A DNA stretch of 64,000 nucleotides from Chenopodium formosanum (GCA_024500155.1 CM044866.1:41841501-41905500); one strand, 5' to 3'; counted from the stretch's first letter, positions 36,530 to 47,643 are shown. Notes: generated by a model from the letters alone, not told the origin. Translations and numbers: made by a program.

Positions 36530-36960
36530 AAATTACATATTCATTTGTTCATTATAATTATTGCAAATAATAAAACATTAATTAACAAGTTTAAAGTTAA
36601 GATTCTTACCAATGAATTTATAATAAACCAATTTGATGATTATACAGAAGTGCAAAAGATTCAGAGTAAGACACAAATTGAAGGAGTTGAAAGCGGAGAA
36701 GAAATGAGAGAATGTGAATTTTTTTTTTTTTTAAACAAAATTTAGGACACTTCAGTTCGGGTAGCATTTATAACTTTATACTTGTATTATTATATACGGA
36801 GTATAAGACACTTCAAAGTTCAAATGTACCAAACTTAGGACACGTGTAACACCAATTTTTTTGGGGTGTATGAAATTTGGATTGAAATTACTGCAATGAT
36901 ATCATGTACAACGTACGAAGTATGAGATATTTTATTGGTCACATACTCCCTCCGTTTTTT
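36530..36960. other. F-box copy 2 upstream region
   Basis: On the minus strand this segment aligns with the upstream region of copy 3 (39780-39966): the pyrimidine-rich leader CTCTCATTTCTTC, the CTTTCAA segment and the intron-like stretch. It is therefore the promoter/5' UTR of copy 2. The DNA from about 36750 is AT-rich and unrelated. Confidence 0.6.
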
Positions 36961-36963
36961 TAA

Positions 36964-37300
36964 GGCCTTATTTGATATGAAGAGTTTTTTGAAAAGCTTT
37001 TAGCTTATTAAACACTATTAGATGTTTGATTATTTTAAAAAGCTAATTTTGGTATTTGGTAAAATAGTTTTTTTAAAAGAGTTTTTTAGAATTAAAAAGC
37101 TCTTTATAAAAGCTTTTTGAAATTAGCTTATTGAACAATTAGCTAATTTTAGTATTAAATATACTAAAACAACTAACAATAAACAACTATTTACCAAACA
37201 CTTTTACACAATCATCTATTTACAACTAGGTAGTCCAATCATCTAATATAACCAGCTAGTCAAACCAGTTAATACAATCAGCTAATTACCAAACAGAGCC
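36964..37300. mobile_element. Tourist-like (PIF/Harbinger) MITE
   Basis: Ends GGCCTTATTTGAT and the inverse of GGCTCTGTTTGGTAA are flanked by TAA (36961-36963 and 37301-37303). The 337-bp body contains many AGCTAATT/AAGCTTTT segments and no ORF. It sits beside a CTCCCTCCGT Stowaway-type end, so it may be nested. Confidence 0.72.
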
Positions 37301-37349
37301 TAAGTGCCCCATGGTTTTAGGCAAAAGAATAAAATAATATATGGGTAGG

Positions 37350-37550
37350 TATGGTTTAGGGGTGAGCAAAAAATCATGGTATCCTGAATCGGAACCGAAA
37401 TCTATTAGGAATTGCAGGTTCCGAAACCATAACTTGTACAAGAGGTTCCAGTTTCGGGTAGCAAAATGGAGAACCTGTTACAACAGGTTCCGGTTCAGGT
37501 TTTCAATTTTTTAGAACAGGTACCTGTAGGGTACCCTGTAACCTGATAAA
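37350..37550. mobile_element. hAT-like element end with GGTTCC repeats
   Basis: A TAGGGGTGAGCAAAAAATC terminus (about 37357) resembles common plant hAT ends. It is followed by about ten copies of GGTTCC, GGAACC, AACAGG or ACCTGT-type motifs. No matching right end or target duplication was found, so it is a partial copy. Confidence 0.45.
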
Positions 37551-37960
37551 AGTATCACTTAATTTCAAATTATACACCAATTCTAACTTATTTTTTAAAT
37601 AATAAATATCAAAATTACAATTATAATTATATGTATGAAATTTGTTAGACAACTACTATTAGTTTGTTTTATTTGCGAGTTGTAAAATTATATATTAGTG
37701 TTAGAGATATGAGATATCAGAAAATATATGTGTGATACATTTTTCGTATTGATCTTATTAGTAGAATAATATATTTAGGTTTATTTATGTTAAGATAATA
37801 TTTGGTGAATATATCTTTAGGATATATGGTTATAGTAGTATATCTTTTAGAAAGATTATTTCCTATCTTGGGACCGTTCACAAAAAATTCCCCCTGCCAG
37901 TGGGTTGGAAATTAAACCCACCGGTGGGATAAATAAAAAAAATAAAAAAAAAGGAAAAAT
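37550..37960. other. AT-rich spacer
   Basis: No gene or clear element. A short inverted pair (AGTGGGTTGGAAATTAAACCCACCGGTGGG-like, about 37897-37926) may be one end of a neighbouring element. Confidence 0.4.
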
Positions 37961-38835
37961 ACACTTTAATAATCCCAACTTTGCCCGATTTACTTTGAAT
38001 AATCCCAACTTTCGATTATTCTGTAATAATCCTAACTTTCAACTGTGTTTCTTTCTTCAATCCCAAATACCGGTTACCTGAAGAAAAGGTTAAAAAAAAA
38101 TTTACAAGTTGTCTGCCACGTGTTGGATGCTTATTGGTTAAAAAAAACAATAATTAATTTTTTTTGTAAAAAAAAAAAAACAGAATACCAACCCCTTCTC
38201 ACCGGTAATCCCACCTAACCCTTTCCTCTTCCCCCACCGGAAAACCCACCTTCCCCCCTCCACCCGCCCGCCGGTCGTCACCCCTCCCCCTCCCCCTGCG
38301 ACAGTTTAGTCACCACTCCCTCCCCGCCGGTCGTCGCCAATACTCTGTTCTTGCGAAGTTGCGATTTGTGATTAAGGGCTGTTGCTGATTTGTGATTTGC
38401 TCTATATATTCTTACAGCATCAGGGGAAGCTATTACGGTTGTTGGATTGTTGTGCGGCGTGAGGTGTGTTGCGACTGTGGGCTGTTGTTGATTGTTGCGA
38501 CGGTTCAGTGGTGGCTTCGATTGCAGGTTGGTGTTACGAGGAAATGCTTGGTGATGGAGCTTCTTTTGGCGATGTGGTGTTTGGTGGGAGTTAGAGAGGA
38601 GTTACGGGCTGCTGCTGCGGACTTTCAGGGGAGGGGGGTGGCGGTGTGGGTTGGGATAGGAAAGGGAGGCTGCCGGAGTGCCAAGGGTTGGGGCTGGGGT
38701 TGTTTTTTTCAAAAAATATTTTAAATTTTAAATTAATTTTTTTTCAATTAATTTTTTTTTAATTTTTGGACCAATCAAAATCTGACACGTGTCAGATAAC
38801 CTGGAATATCAGGTCATTACTAAAATCTCTAAAAA
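37960..38835. mobile_element. Mutator-like element with GC-rich interior (possible gene capture), truncated
   Basis: The left arm (GGTTACCTGAAG...GCCACGTGTTGGATGCTTATTGG, about 38070-38140) is matched in inverse order by about 38765-38825 (CCAATCAAAATCTGACACGTG...CCTGGAATATCAGG). The enclosed 38190-38700 is far more GC-rich than its surroundings: CCACCGG and CCCTCC runs, then a CAG/GGTTG-rich stretch open for 110 codons at 38392-38724. No known protein is recognisable. Such a composition would fit a captured gene piece (Pack-MULE). The outer left arm (TTTAATAATCCCAACTTT) has no counterpart on the right, where another element has inserted. Confidence 0.45.
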
Positions 38836-38836
38836 A

Positions 38837-39650
38837 ATATTAGCATATCACAATTGATTATAAAAGATAATTACCTTTAGGTAGCATTATTGTATTGGGC
38901 AGGTGGCTTTGAGGTAGCATTTATTGTATTCCAAATACAATAAATGCTACCAATAGGTAGACCTGGCAAATGGGTCATTCGGGTCGGGTCATTTTGGGTC
39001 AGCTAACATTCGGGTCGGGTCAATTCGGGTTTCGGGTCAAATTCGGGTTAGGTATCGGGTCGAGTTCGGGTCGGGTATGTTCGGGTCGGGTCAATTTCGG
39101 GTCAAATATGTTCGAGTCATATTCGGGTCAGGTCAAAATCTGGTCGGGTCATGTTCGGGCTATTTTATTTGTAAATCAAGCTCAAATCAATAATTTTATA
39201 CGGAGTATGTATTTTATTATTGTTATAATAAAAACTATCAATTCAGTTTATGAGCTTAGCTACGGTTGAAAATGAACAGTTTGAGTTATTTTTGGTACAA
39301 GACATTTTAAGTTCAATTATAAGGTAATTTTAGTTCGGGACATTTCGGGTATCGGGTCTGTTCGGGTCAATTTCGGGTATCGGGTCTGTTCGGGTCAAAC
39401 ACTTCGGGTCAATTTCGGGTCGGGTCAGTTTGGGTGTCGGGTCAGGATCGGGTCAACTCCGTTTTCGGGTCGGGGTATGGGTCGGGTCGGGTCAATTTTG
39501 GGTTTTGGGTCATTTTCGGGTCAATGTTTTTGGGTCAATTTCGGGTCATGGGTCGGGTCATTCGGGTCGGGTCATCAGGTCTGGGTCAGGATTGCCAGGT
39601 CTACCAATAGGTAATTATCATTAGTAATCAATTGTGATATGCTAATATTG
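38837..39650. mobile_element. Palindromic non-autonomous element interrupted by hAT-like insert
   Basis: The left arm AATATTAGCATATCACAATT...GATAATTACCT (38838-38880) is mirrored by AGGTAATTATC...AATTGTGATATGCTAATATT (about 39609-39650). Inside the left half lies a second palindrome, GGTAGCATTTATTGTATT-CCA-AATACAATAAATGCTACC (38913-38951). The insertion at 38958 separates the halves. Confidence 0.7.
38958..39603. mobile_element. hAT-like non-autonomous element packed with GGGTC motifs
   Basis: Terminal inverted repeats TAGACCTGGCA and TGCCAGGTCTA are flanked by an exact 8-bp duplication CCAATAGG (38950-38957 and 39604-39611), the hAT signature. The 646-bp body carries several dozen copies of GGGTC/TTCGGGTC, all in one orientation, in two blocks (38977-39160 and 39333-39590) around an AT-rich centre. 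Open frames here are only shadows of the repeat. Confidence 0.85.
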
Positions 39651-39763
39651 ATTGCAGAGAATTAAATATATTCACACCTTTTATAATTTTTATATGTGGC
39701 TGGCCATACCATGTGGCCAGCCATTATGAGGTTACTTAGATAGCCGTTTAGAATACATTGTCT

Positions 39764-39962
39764 TATATAAAGTCATAAATGTCACCCTTAGTTTGCATTT
39801 TCTCTCATTTCTTCCACTCTTTCAATTTTCCTCTTTCTCTTAATCTATTGCACTTTTGTATTAGTATCAAATTGGTTGATATAGGTATGAATCTTAACTT
39901 TAAATTTCCCCTTTATTATTTGCAATACATTATAATGTACTAAATGAATCTGTAATTTATAG
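39764..39962 (+). promoter_or_regulatory. Core promoter and 5' UTR intron of F-box copy 3
   Basis: TATATAA at 39764-39770 precedes a pyrimidine-rich leader (TTTCTCTCATTTCTTCC). An intron-like segment (GT at 39885, AG at 39961-39962) ends four bases before the ATG at 39967. The arrangement matches the upstream region of copy 2. Confidence 0.6.
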
Positions 39963-40996
39963 GAAAATGGATCTGCCAGAGGATGCTTTGATAGAGATCC
40001 TGGCTCGATTACCTGTGAAGTCGTTAATTCGATTTACTTGTGTATGTAAGTATTGGCTTGATATCATCTCATCGCCCGAATTTGCAGCAAAACACTATGC
40101 TACTCGTCTTTTACAAAATTTTGATGAAAATGGTTCATTATTGATCCTATATCCCCCAGCTTGTTCCATTTCAATTTTATCTTACAAAAACCTCGCTTTC
40201 GAAACTGCCTTTACATTTAGACCTACTGTTGATTATGAACAACCTAAGTTTGATATCTATCATCGTGATGTAGTTTCTGAAATATGCATTTACGGCCCTT
40301 GTAATGGCCTCTTCCTTCTTCGTTTCATCAAACATGAATTTGTGTCTGTTTTGTGGAATCCTGCTACTAGAGAAATATTTAAACTTTCTGCCATAGGTAT
40401 TTTTCGAATTTCTATTGTCGGTATTGGGTTCGATAACGTAACAAATGATTACAAAGTTGTTCTTATTGATGCTACGGATTGTTCTGACGGGATGCTATTG
40501 TATTCCCTTGCTGCTAATTCTTGGAGGCATCTTGATACCGGTTTTGACTTTGGGCATGGTCGTATTGATCGGAATTTATCCTCGTCCTCAAATGGTCGTA
40601 TGCACAATTGGATATATTCTCAAAGTACTGATGTATATATGCGTAATAAAAACAATACTCTCTTTTAACATGGTGGATGAAGTATTTGTGCTAACCCCTA
40701 TGCCTTATGAGTCAAAATATTGCTCTGAGTTTATAGACTATGGGTTTTTGGATCAAGGCTCAAATCATATGTACCCGACCATGTATTATTTGGAAGACAG
40801 GATCGATGGTACAATGGGTATGGATATTTGGGTTTAAAAGGAGTATGGTCCTACAGGGTTCTGGAACAAACAACAATCTATCACAATTTTTGAAGACTTT
40901 AGATTTTATTATAACTTACTGTTGTGGAAGAACAAGTTTCTTGTGTCTCGTAGTCTTGAAAATGAGGAACCAATTGTTTGGTATGATTTGACAACG

Positions 40997-42968
40997 TGTA
41001 GGGAATATTTCAAACATCAACCTTGAGCCCCACTGTGATCATGCATTTAAGCATGGTGGCGTCCAAAGGGAAAGAAGCTAGAGATAAAAGAGTCGCCAAC
41101 AAGTTTTAGGAACTTGTAAACCGTTCACGTGTGTGAAGGTTACACCCCATTCACGATCACGGAGATCACTAACTCCATAGTGGTCCGAAACCATGACTGG
41201 ATATTCGGGGATGATGGTACGAATCCAACCTAAAAGAGATTGAACCCGCCCTAAATCGTCCTCTACTTAATTCTTATGATATTCATGTGCGCTTTCCGAT
41301 CAACATACATACATCAAGTTAGCCCTAAACCTGTTTAATCTACATTGGTTGATTATTAATGCACAAATAAATCTATTATTGGCGATCACTTGAAGTAAAA
41401 TCATATTAAGCCTAAATCAAATTATTAATTATCTTATTAAGCGTGATTTCAAGTACAAATTCCCTTTAAACCTACAGAAAAGGGCGTGACCAAGCAATAA
41501 CAATAAATCATGAATAATCAAGCAACATATAATTAATTGACACAACAATCATCATCATCATAATAAATAGCAAGATCCTAGGCATGATACTAAACGGATT
41601 TATAACAAACCCTAGCATGTCACTAATAAAAATCATAATCAAAGCATTAGCCTAAACATGATGCTAGGAACATGATATTAGAAATATTAATTAAGCATCC
41701 TAACATGATACTAAAAATCACAAAAGCATCCTAAGAATTAAGATAACATCCTAAGCATGATTTCTACATCAAAGGAATAAGTAATCGAATTGCTTACTTT
41801 GATGCCTCGTATCTCTTTCTATCAAAACAATACACACGTTAGTAACTTCAAGAAAGATTAAATCAAACAAACCAAATAAATCAAATAATAATTGAAATAT
41901 AGATTTGAGACCAAACCCTCAGAACTATCAACCTTTCACGTCGAAGTCGAAGGCAACTACGAGATTGACTTGGAGTATTCAAGGCTCGTGAAGGAGGTAT
42001 GGTGTATGATTAGGGAAAAGTATCAAGGATGTGTTTAGGCTAAGGCTAAAAAGAAAGAGAGAGAAAAGCTTTAGCTTAGAGAGGGAAAAGAGATGATGAT
42101 TGTTGGTGAATCAAAACGGGGTAAAACGACCTCTATTTATTGGGAAAAACGAGGGTCGAAGATCAGAAAAAGAGTCAGAATTTGACTCGGAGTAAAATAG
42201 GTTCCATCGCGACGCGATAGCTTTATCGCGGCGCGACAGGCTTATCGCGGCGCGATAAGCTTATCGTGACGCGATGGTTCTATCGCTCAGCGATGGTTTT
42301 GGAAGCTTATCCATACGGAATCCGACTTCCAATCAAATTGGGTTAATCGAATTTCCGTACGTATTATAATTTTATCAGAATTAAAACAAGTGTTTTATCC
42401 GATGTAAAACTCTTAAGTCTTTATCTTTTCAAAAATAGGATAAATTAGAACCTTCTAGAAGATTCTAGAAGCTAATAATAAATCCTAGGGATTTAGGATC
42501 GAAAACAACCTTCTAGAGGATTCTAGAAGCCTGTAATAAATCCTAATTGGTTTAAGAATGAGGTTAAGGTTAATGGACCCTCGACACGGTCATTGGGTCG
42601 CAGGTAAGGCTCGGTTTAGTATTTTGGCCATAACTTTTTCGTTATAACTCGGATTTGGGCTTATAACATATCGTTGGAAAGCTTTTTTCAAACCCCATCC
42701 GACTACACAATAATTGGACCAGGATTATGTACCAAAATAGACTGGTTTGGACGTTTTTATAAAGAGGACACGAAATGAATGATTTTGAGTTTAAAGACAC
42801 GAAATGAATGATTTTGGCTTAAAAATATTTTAGGAAAGGCTAGAAATGGTCAAGGCTAAAGGGAAATTCACGAGATTCTTCAACTCATCACCTAACTCGA
42901 TAATCAAAGACGTGAAAGGTACTCATCACTGGGTTTGGTTTTTGGGGAGACACAATCAGGTGTCTACA
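40997..42968. mobile_element. Solo LTR (about 1.97 kb) in F-box copy 3
   Basis: The insert begins TGTAGGGAATATT and ends AGGTGTCTACA, and is flanked by the 5-bp duplication CAACG (40992-40996 and 42969-42973). It contains no retroviral-type ORF, PBS or second LTR. TG...CA ends, a 5-bp duplication and no interior indicate a solo LTR left by recombination between two LTRs. A TCTATTTATTGGG promoter-like segment lies near 42132. Long LTRs of this kind are usual in Ty3/Gypsy families, but the family is not identified. Confidence 0.8.
42206..42300. repeat. Five 19-bp CG-rich palindromic repeats in the solo LTR
   Basis: ATCG starts recur at 42206, 42225, 42244, 42263 and 42282, an exact 19-bp period. 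Core units are ATCGCGACGCGAT, ATCGCGGCGCGAC, ATCGCGGCGCGAT, ATCGTGACGCGAT and ATCGCTCAGCGAT, each a near-perfect dyad. The surroundings are AT-rich, so this is a marked CpG island of dyads. Confidence 0.9.
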
Positions 42969-43483
42969 CAACGCAAGAAATGAAACCACTCCAAATTCCT
43001 GGATACTACATTTTTAGCTATACAGAGAGTCTAATTTCTATTGCAAAAATCGTAGGCCATTCACCTGTTGAAATTGCGCCTGAGAGATCACTTCAGAATG
43101 ATTTATCAATTGAAATTCCATCTGGGGCATTACTTCAGGATCATTTATCTGTTGAAATTTGCACCTAGGGGATTACTCCATGATCATTTATCAGTTGAAA
43201 TTCCACCTGGGGAACTACTTCAGGATCATCAAGAGGATTCATCCATGGAATTGCCCTTGTTACAGCAACAACAACAGTATGCGCACCAGGATTGCAACAT
43301 GAGCATCATCAAGAGGATTCTTTAGTAGAAACTATGTTTCAACAACTGCAGCTTGAAGGTGAACTAAAACGAGAAATTGATGAAGACGGTGATAATTCGT
43401 CCACTGACACCGCGTTCCAGGTCCCTGCTAAAGGAACAAGTTTTATGGAGTTGGGAAACATTTATATTGATTGTGAGACATAA

Positions 43484-44780
43484 ATGAAACTTGATCCTCT
43501 CAGAAAAAATAGCTGCCATATGTTCTTCGAGAAGTTAACCAACCAATCAGTTCTAACCCCTGTATATTTTAAGATTTCAATCAGGCAATAATATAGCTCT
43601 TTTATTATCCATCGTTTTATGTATTATTAGTACTTTAATTATATTGTTTGGGCTGCTCTAATGTAATGCACTAGATATCTTGATGAAAGAGGTATGGAAA
43701 CAATTTGCCTCTTTTTAGCAATACTAATTGTCATTTCGTTGCCTTAGGCCCATAGTTTAGACTGATTGAAGCCATACTAAAATTCTGAAAAACACAGTCT
43801 AAAAGAATACAGTCTTTTGTTCATTCCATTTCTCTATTATGATTGCTATATTCTTTGATTATACCCGCAATTGTTAGTTGTATTCGTATTTGTAATAATG
43901 ATGGTGTTAAATTGTTAACTGACGGTTTTACTATACTCGTCTGTAAACTACAACACATTAGTACATTGTTGCTAGAAAGTTTTGTTTCATTTTTCTGTAT
44001 AAGATTTTTGCGTATACCTTTTGATGATGCATCATTTAAATTGCATCATAAATGGCTAATTTCACCATAAAGTGATCATGATCTAAAGTTTGCATTCTAG
44101 CTTGTCTTAAAGTTTATTAACACGGCTCACTAGTACACTACATTTCATCATAATATAATGACATTGTATATACACAACAGAATTAATAATAATAATAATA
44201 ATAATAACAATAATAATAATAATAACAACAATAACAATAATAATAACAATTATTATTACGCACTAATTTCTTGTAATTTGGTTGACTCTGTAGGTTTTTG
44301 TAATTGTTTTTTATAATAATAATAATAACAATAACAATAATAATAATAATAACTAGTCAATGTATGAACATTTTATGTATTGGGTTGATGGTCCAGACTT
44401 ATGCATTACATATACAAGTATATATATTTTAATGGAACCAAAGTTTAATTAGTAATTAAGGAAACATAATAAAGGTAAACCACACAATAATTAAACTAGC
44501 TAGGAATTATGCTGAAATTACAATGCTTTGTATAACATATAATTAAACAAGGAATTATGCTGAAATTACAATGCCTCGTATAACATATAGGTGTAGAACT
44601 GTAGACGTATTAGCACAAATAACATCCATATGAAGCCAGCTTTTCTTGTGGTGGTAAAACAAGAAGGATTTGAAAAGAACCAACACAATTACTTAGGTTT
44701 TTTATAATAGTTTTCCCAATCTACTCGTTTACCAGCCACGTTGTCCAAACAGTGATAAAGCTCAAAGAGCTATTGATATT
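43484..44780. other. F-box copy 3 3' flank and intergenic DNA
   Basis: About 43560-43935 aligns in inverse orientation with 34545-34890, the 3' flank of F-box copy 2. Beyond it lie AAT/ATAACA microsatellites at about 44189-44252 and 44316-44354, then AT-rich DNA with a near-duplicate of about 60 bp (GGAATTATGCTGAAATTACA at 44504-44523 and 44551-44570). No gene seen. Confidence 0.6.
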
Positions 44781-44783
44781 GCC

Positions 44784-45005
44784 TAGGAAAAATTGCCAAA
44801 AATGATACAACCTTTGGCCCATTTTTTTTAAATAATACAACCTTTGAATTATACATGAATATTACAACTTTTGGGGGGTCTCAATTTTAAACAAGACAAA
44901 GGTTGATACCCCCCAAAGGTTGTAATATTCATGTATAATCCAAAGGTTGTATTATTTAAAAAAAAAAATGGGCCAAAGGTTGTATTATTTTTGGCATTTG
45001 TTCCT
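44784..45005. mobile_element. Foldback MITE with CAACCTTTGG repeats
   Basis: Arms of about 90 bp (TTGCCAAAAATGATACAACC..., AATATTACAACTTTTGGGGG) are mirrored on the right (CCCCCAAAGGTTGTAATATT...TTTTTGGCA). Each arm itself holds two or three copies of ACAACCTTTGG. Terminal TAGGAA/TTCCTA matches are seen but no target duplication was confirmed; a Mutator-like origin is possible. Confidence 0.65.
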
Positions 45006-46444
45006 ATTTCCTATTTAAAACCACAAACGGCTTGGGGAATTGAGTAATGGTGCGGACATTTTCAACGTCTTGCTGTGTGTACTCCATGTCACTGGGAGGG
45101 AGGTCTATGTTGAAATATATTAGTACATCATTAGTGTATGTCTAATTGAATTGAAAATTTTACGATGTATGGTACTTAAAGTTTAACAAAATGTTGGATT
45201 AATTCTACATAGATCAGAATAGCTCTTTCCAAATAACTAAATTTATCAAAATTACTACACGTTCCATGCTTTTTCCACTCATATGCCCAAAACCATAATG
45301 CTTGGCGTTGATCATTGTAATATCCAAGGTTTGTCCATGAAGAAAGAGAGAAACTTCTAAGGTAGCTACATCACTTTTCCTCAAAACCGAAGTTGGATCG
45401 CAATCATACAATGAAGTTGTTGGTTTTTGTAATTTGATTGGAGGATTAGAGGCTTGTAAATTCGGCCAAAGGCCGTGTCATGTATAGCAATGGCAGATCT
45501 TAGACTAAAAGATATGGGGTCAAGTTTCGAATTTTAACCTCTAATTAAAATTATAGATATCTAACTATTCACAACTAATAATGATATGAGCGAACGAAGT
45601 CAAGTTTTAAGCAATGGGGTCAATTGACCCCACATAACTCTTGTAAAAGCTTGCTTCATACAATTAAAGGACGTAAAATTTTTTATAATGAAATTTATTA
45701 ATATGAGGAATCAATATGCGAGTTCGATCTACAAATAAATCTACACAAACTTATTTGGGTCAATAGATGAAAGGTTGAAAGCAACATATTATGATACATG
45801 TATAATATATTTACAATATATGTACAAAAATAATATAATTTAAAATTTTGTATTATTTTGAAATGAAAATTTGGATTTGTATGTAGGTGATAATTTTGAA
45901 TCATGACATAAATTTGTAATGTTATGATTCGAGTATAAAATTCTAAGGCCTCGATAAAAATAAATATTTATTTTATTATATTTGCTTAAAAATTAATTTT
46001 AATTTATTAGAACCGACTTGAAAAAGTTACTAGATTTTTCACTTGACATAAATTTTTATCTCAAGAAATATATTTAGTAAGCACGTCTAATAAATCTTAC
46101 AAATATTATAGGGCCGGACCCCTATGAGCTCCAGTAAAGATCCACTTGTGGTGTATAGTAAATCCCTCGAAGGACCCCTATGAGCCCCAATAAAGATCTT
46201 CTTCTGGTGTATAGTAAATCCCTCAAAGTCGATCTTATTACCATTGCATGTGTTTATCATACAGAATTAATGGCATATGTATCAACTAAAATGTAATTCC
46301 ATACTATAGTTAGTGGATTAGCATAATCAATGAAATGATTATTATTTGTGGGATGAAGGCTAGGAGCAACGAGAGATTATGAGTTCATGCATAAAATCAA
46401 CGTAATTGCAATGAATAAAAAGTAAATGTTTTTTTGGATTCATT
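45006..46444. other. Intergenic DNA with small repeats
   Basis: No gene recognised. GGGGTCAATTGACCCC (45616-45631) is a perfect 16-bp palindrome inside a probable old repeat. A segment of about 57 bp is tandemly duplicated with changes near 46119-46230 (GGACCCCTATGAGC..CCA.TAAAGATC.....GGTGTATAGTAAATCCCTC). Confidence 0.5.
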
Positions 46445-46457
46445 TTGTGTTGTTTGA

Positions 46458-46590
46458 ATTTTTTTTTTTTTTTTTACGGTAAATACGGGGGGAATTTCCC
46501 TCATATCACAGGCTGGGGGATAAAGAGTCGAACCCCTGTCATACGGGGAGGAGATAGAAGGACTAACCCTCCCTCCATTCCTCATTTCTC
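46458..46590 (-). mobile_element. tRNA-derived SINE with 13-bp target duplication
   Basis: Read on the minus strand it starts GAGAAATGAGGAATGGAGGG, has a B box GGGGTTCGACTC and ends in an A-tail (the T-run at about 46459-46475). Exact direct repeats TTGTGTTGTTTGA flank it at 46445-46457 and 46591-46603. The perfect duplication and pure tail indicate a recent insertion. Confidence 0.85.
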
Positions 46591-46808
46591 TTGTGTTGTT
46601 TGAGTATGCATAGTGGGTTGTAGTACCTTTTATATATATACTTCATAGGATTTAAATCATTCTCAGACAATTTAAATAAAAACTATAAACTACCCCACGT
46701 ACTACATCATGAGTGCCAAAAAAAAACTTGCGTGCACCTAGTCAACAATAATATTATTGAAGATCTGAGGTTTATACGCACGCAATTAACGTTATAAAGC
46801 GACCATTG

Positions 46809-47178
46809 TTATTAAAATCCCGATTTAAATCTTAGAATCTTACAATTTTACGATTCATGTATATCACACGATTCGATTTACGATTCTACCCGATTTTACA
46901 TATTTCTCTTAAGTAGCGAAATCCTTACAAGTTTAAAACATACCTATATAGTTATTTATAAATATATATTGTCAATTGTTGGTTGCTTAATAGGTAAACA
47001 ACTATATTCTATCAATAATTAGGTTTCAAACTCATAATTTAAATATATTTAATTAAATTTAGATATAACGTCTTAATTATGCATGTCGGTAGAATCTTAC
47101 GATTCTACGATTCGATTTTACGATTCAATTCTGATAGCCCCTTCCAATTCAAAGTAGAATCCCGATTTTAATAACTTT
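46809..47178. mobile_element. MITE-like element rich in ACGATTC motifs
   Basis: Starts TTATTAAAATCCCGATTT and ends AATCCCGATTTTAATAA, inverse of each other over about 16 bp. Subterminal regions carry about ten ACGATTC/GATTCTAC copies. The 5-bp flanks (CATTG and CTTTG) match imperfectly. Superfamily not assigned. Confidence 0.5.
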
Positions 47179-47500
47179 GATAGCGACCCTAATTTTAACA
47201 TAGTGACCTTATTTTTAACCTAATAACCTTATTTTTAAAATGGTAACCTTTATTAAAACTTGTATGATCTTTAATATTAATGTGAACCTGAAATACGACG
47301 TTATGTTGAACATAATGACCCTAATTTTAACATAGTGACCTTTATTATTCATATTGACCAGTATATAAAAATTTTCATTAAACAAAATTGACCTCTTACA
47401 GCATTATAATATCAAAATGACTTTTATTTCAACATAATAACATTTATTTTAATATAGTAACCTTTTTTTTTATTAATATAGTAACCTAATGTTAGTGGTT
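47179..47500. repeat. Degenerate repeat of TAGTGACCTTTATTTTAACA type
   Basis: About ten diverged copies of a 20-25 bp unit (ATAGTGACC or ATAGTAACC followed by TTATTTTAA) lie in tandem with irregular spacing. No coding potential. Confidence 0.65.
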
Positions 47501-47643
47501 CACAAATAAATTAGTGTATGTGAACCAGGTCCATTTAAGAATTTGTACATGGGTGCCTGAATAATAACTAAAATAAAAACATATGAGATAGGAGGGGTAT
47601 ATATAGCATTTTGTAAGCAAACTTTCATATTTTAAAATAGTAA

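Larger units (their letters stand above)
39967..43483 (+). pseudogene. F-box protein pseudogene, copy 3 (split by solo LTR)
   Basis: ATG 39967 opens an intact F-box (MDLPEDALIEILARLPVKSL, RFTCVCKYWLDIISSPEFA). The F-box-associated domain (CIYGPCNGLFLLRF, SVLWNPATREIFKL, GIGFDNVTNDYKVVLIDA, SWRHLDTGFDFG, NGRMHNWIYS) stays open for 233 residues. A frameshift near 40655 shifts the rest (NMVDEVFVLTPMPYESKYC, GSNHMYPT) and a stop follows IWV near 40836. A 1,972-bp solo LTR then interrupts at 40997; homology resumes at 42969 (TTQEMKPLQIPGYYIFSYTE). The tail, with repeats of LLQDHLSVEI and QEDSSMELPLLQQQ, is again frameshifted and ends at 43483. The first 233 codons are the best preserved of the three copies and could still yield a truncated protein. 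Confidence 0.88.

Noticed and set aside
38970..39624. Open frames of 99 and 64 codons, Gly/Ser/Val-rich
   Set aside because: They arise from GGGTC repeats in the hAT-like element.
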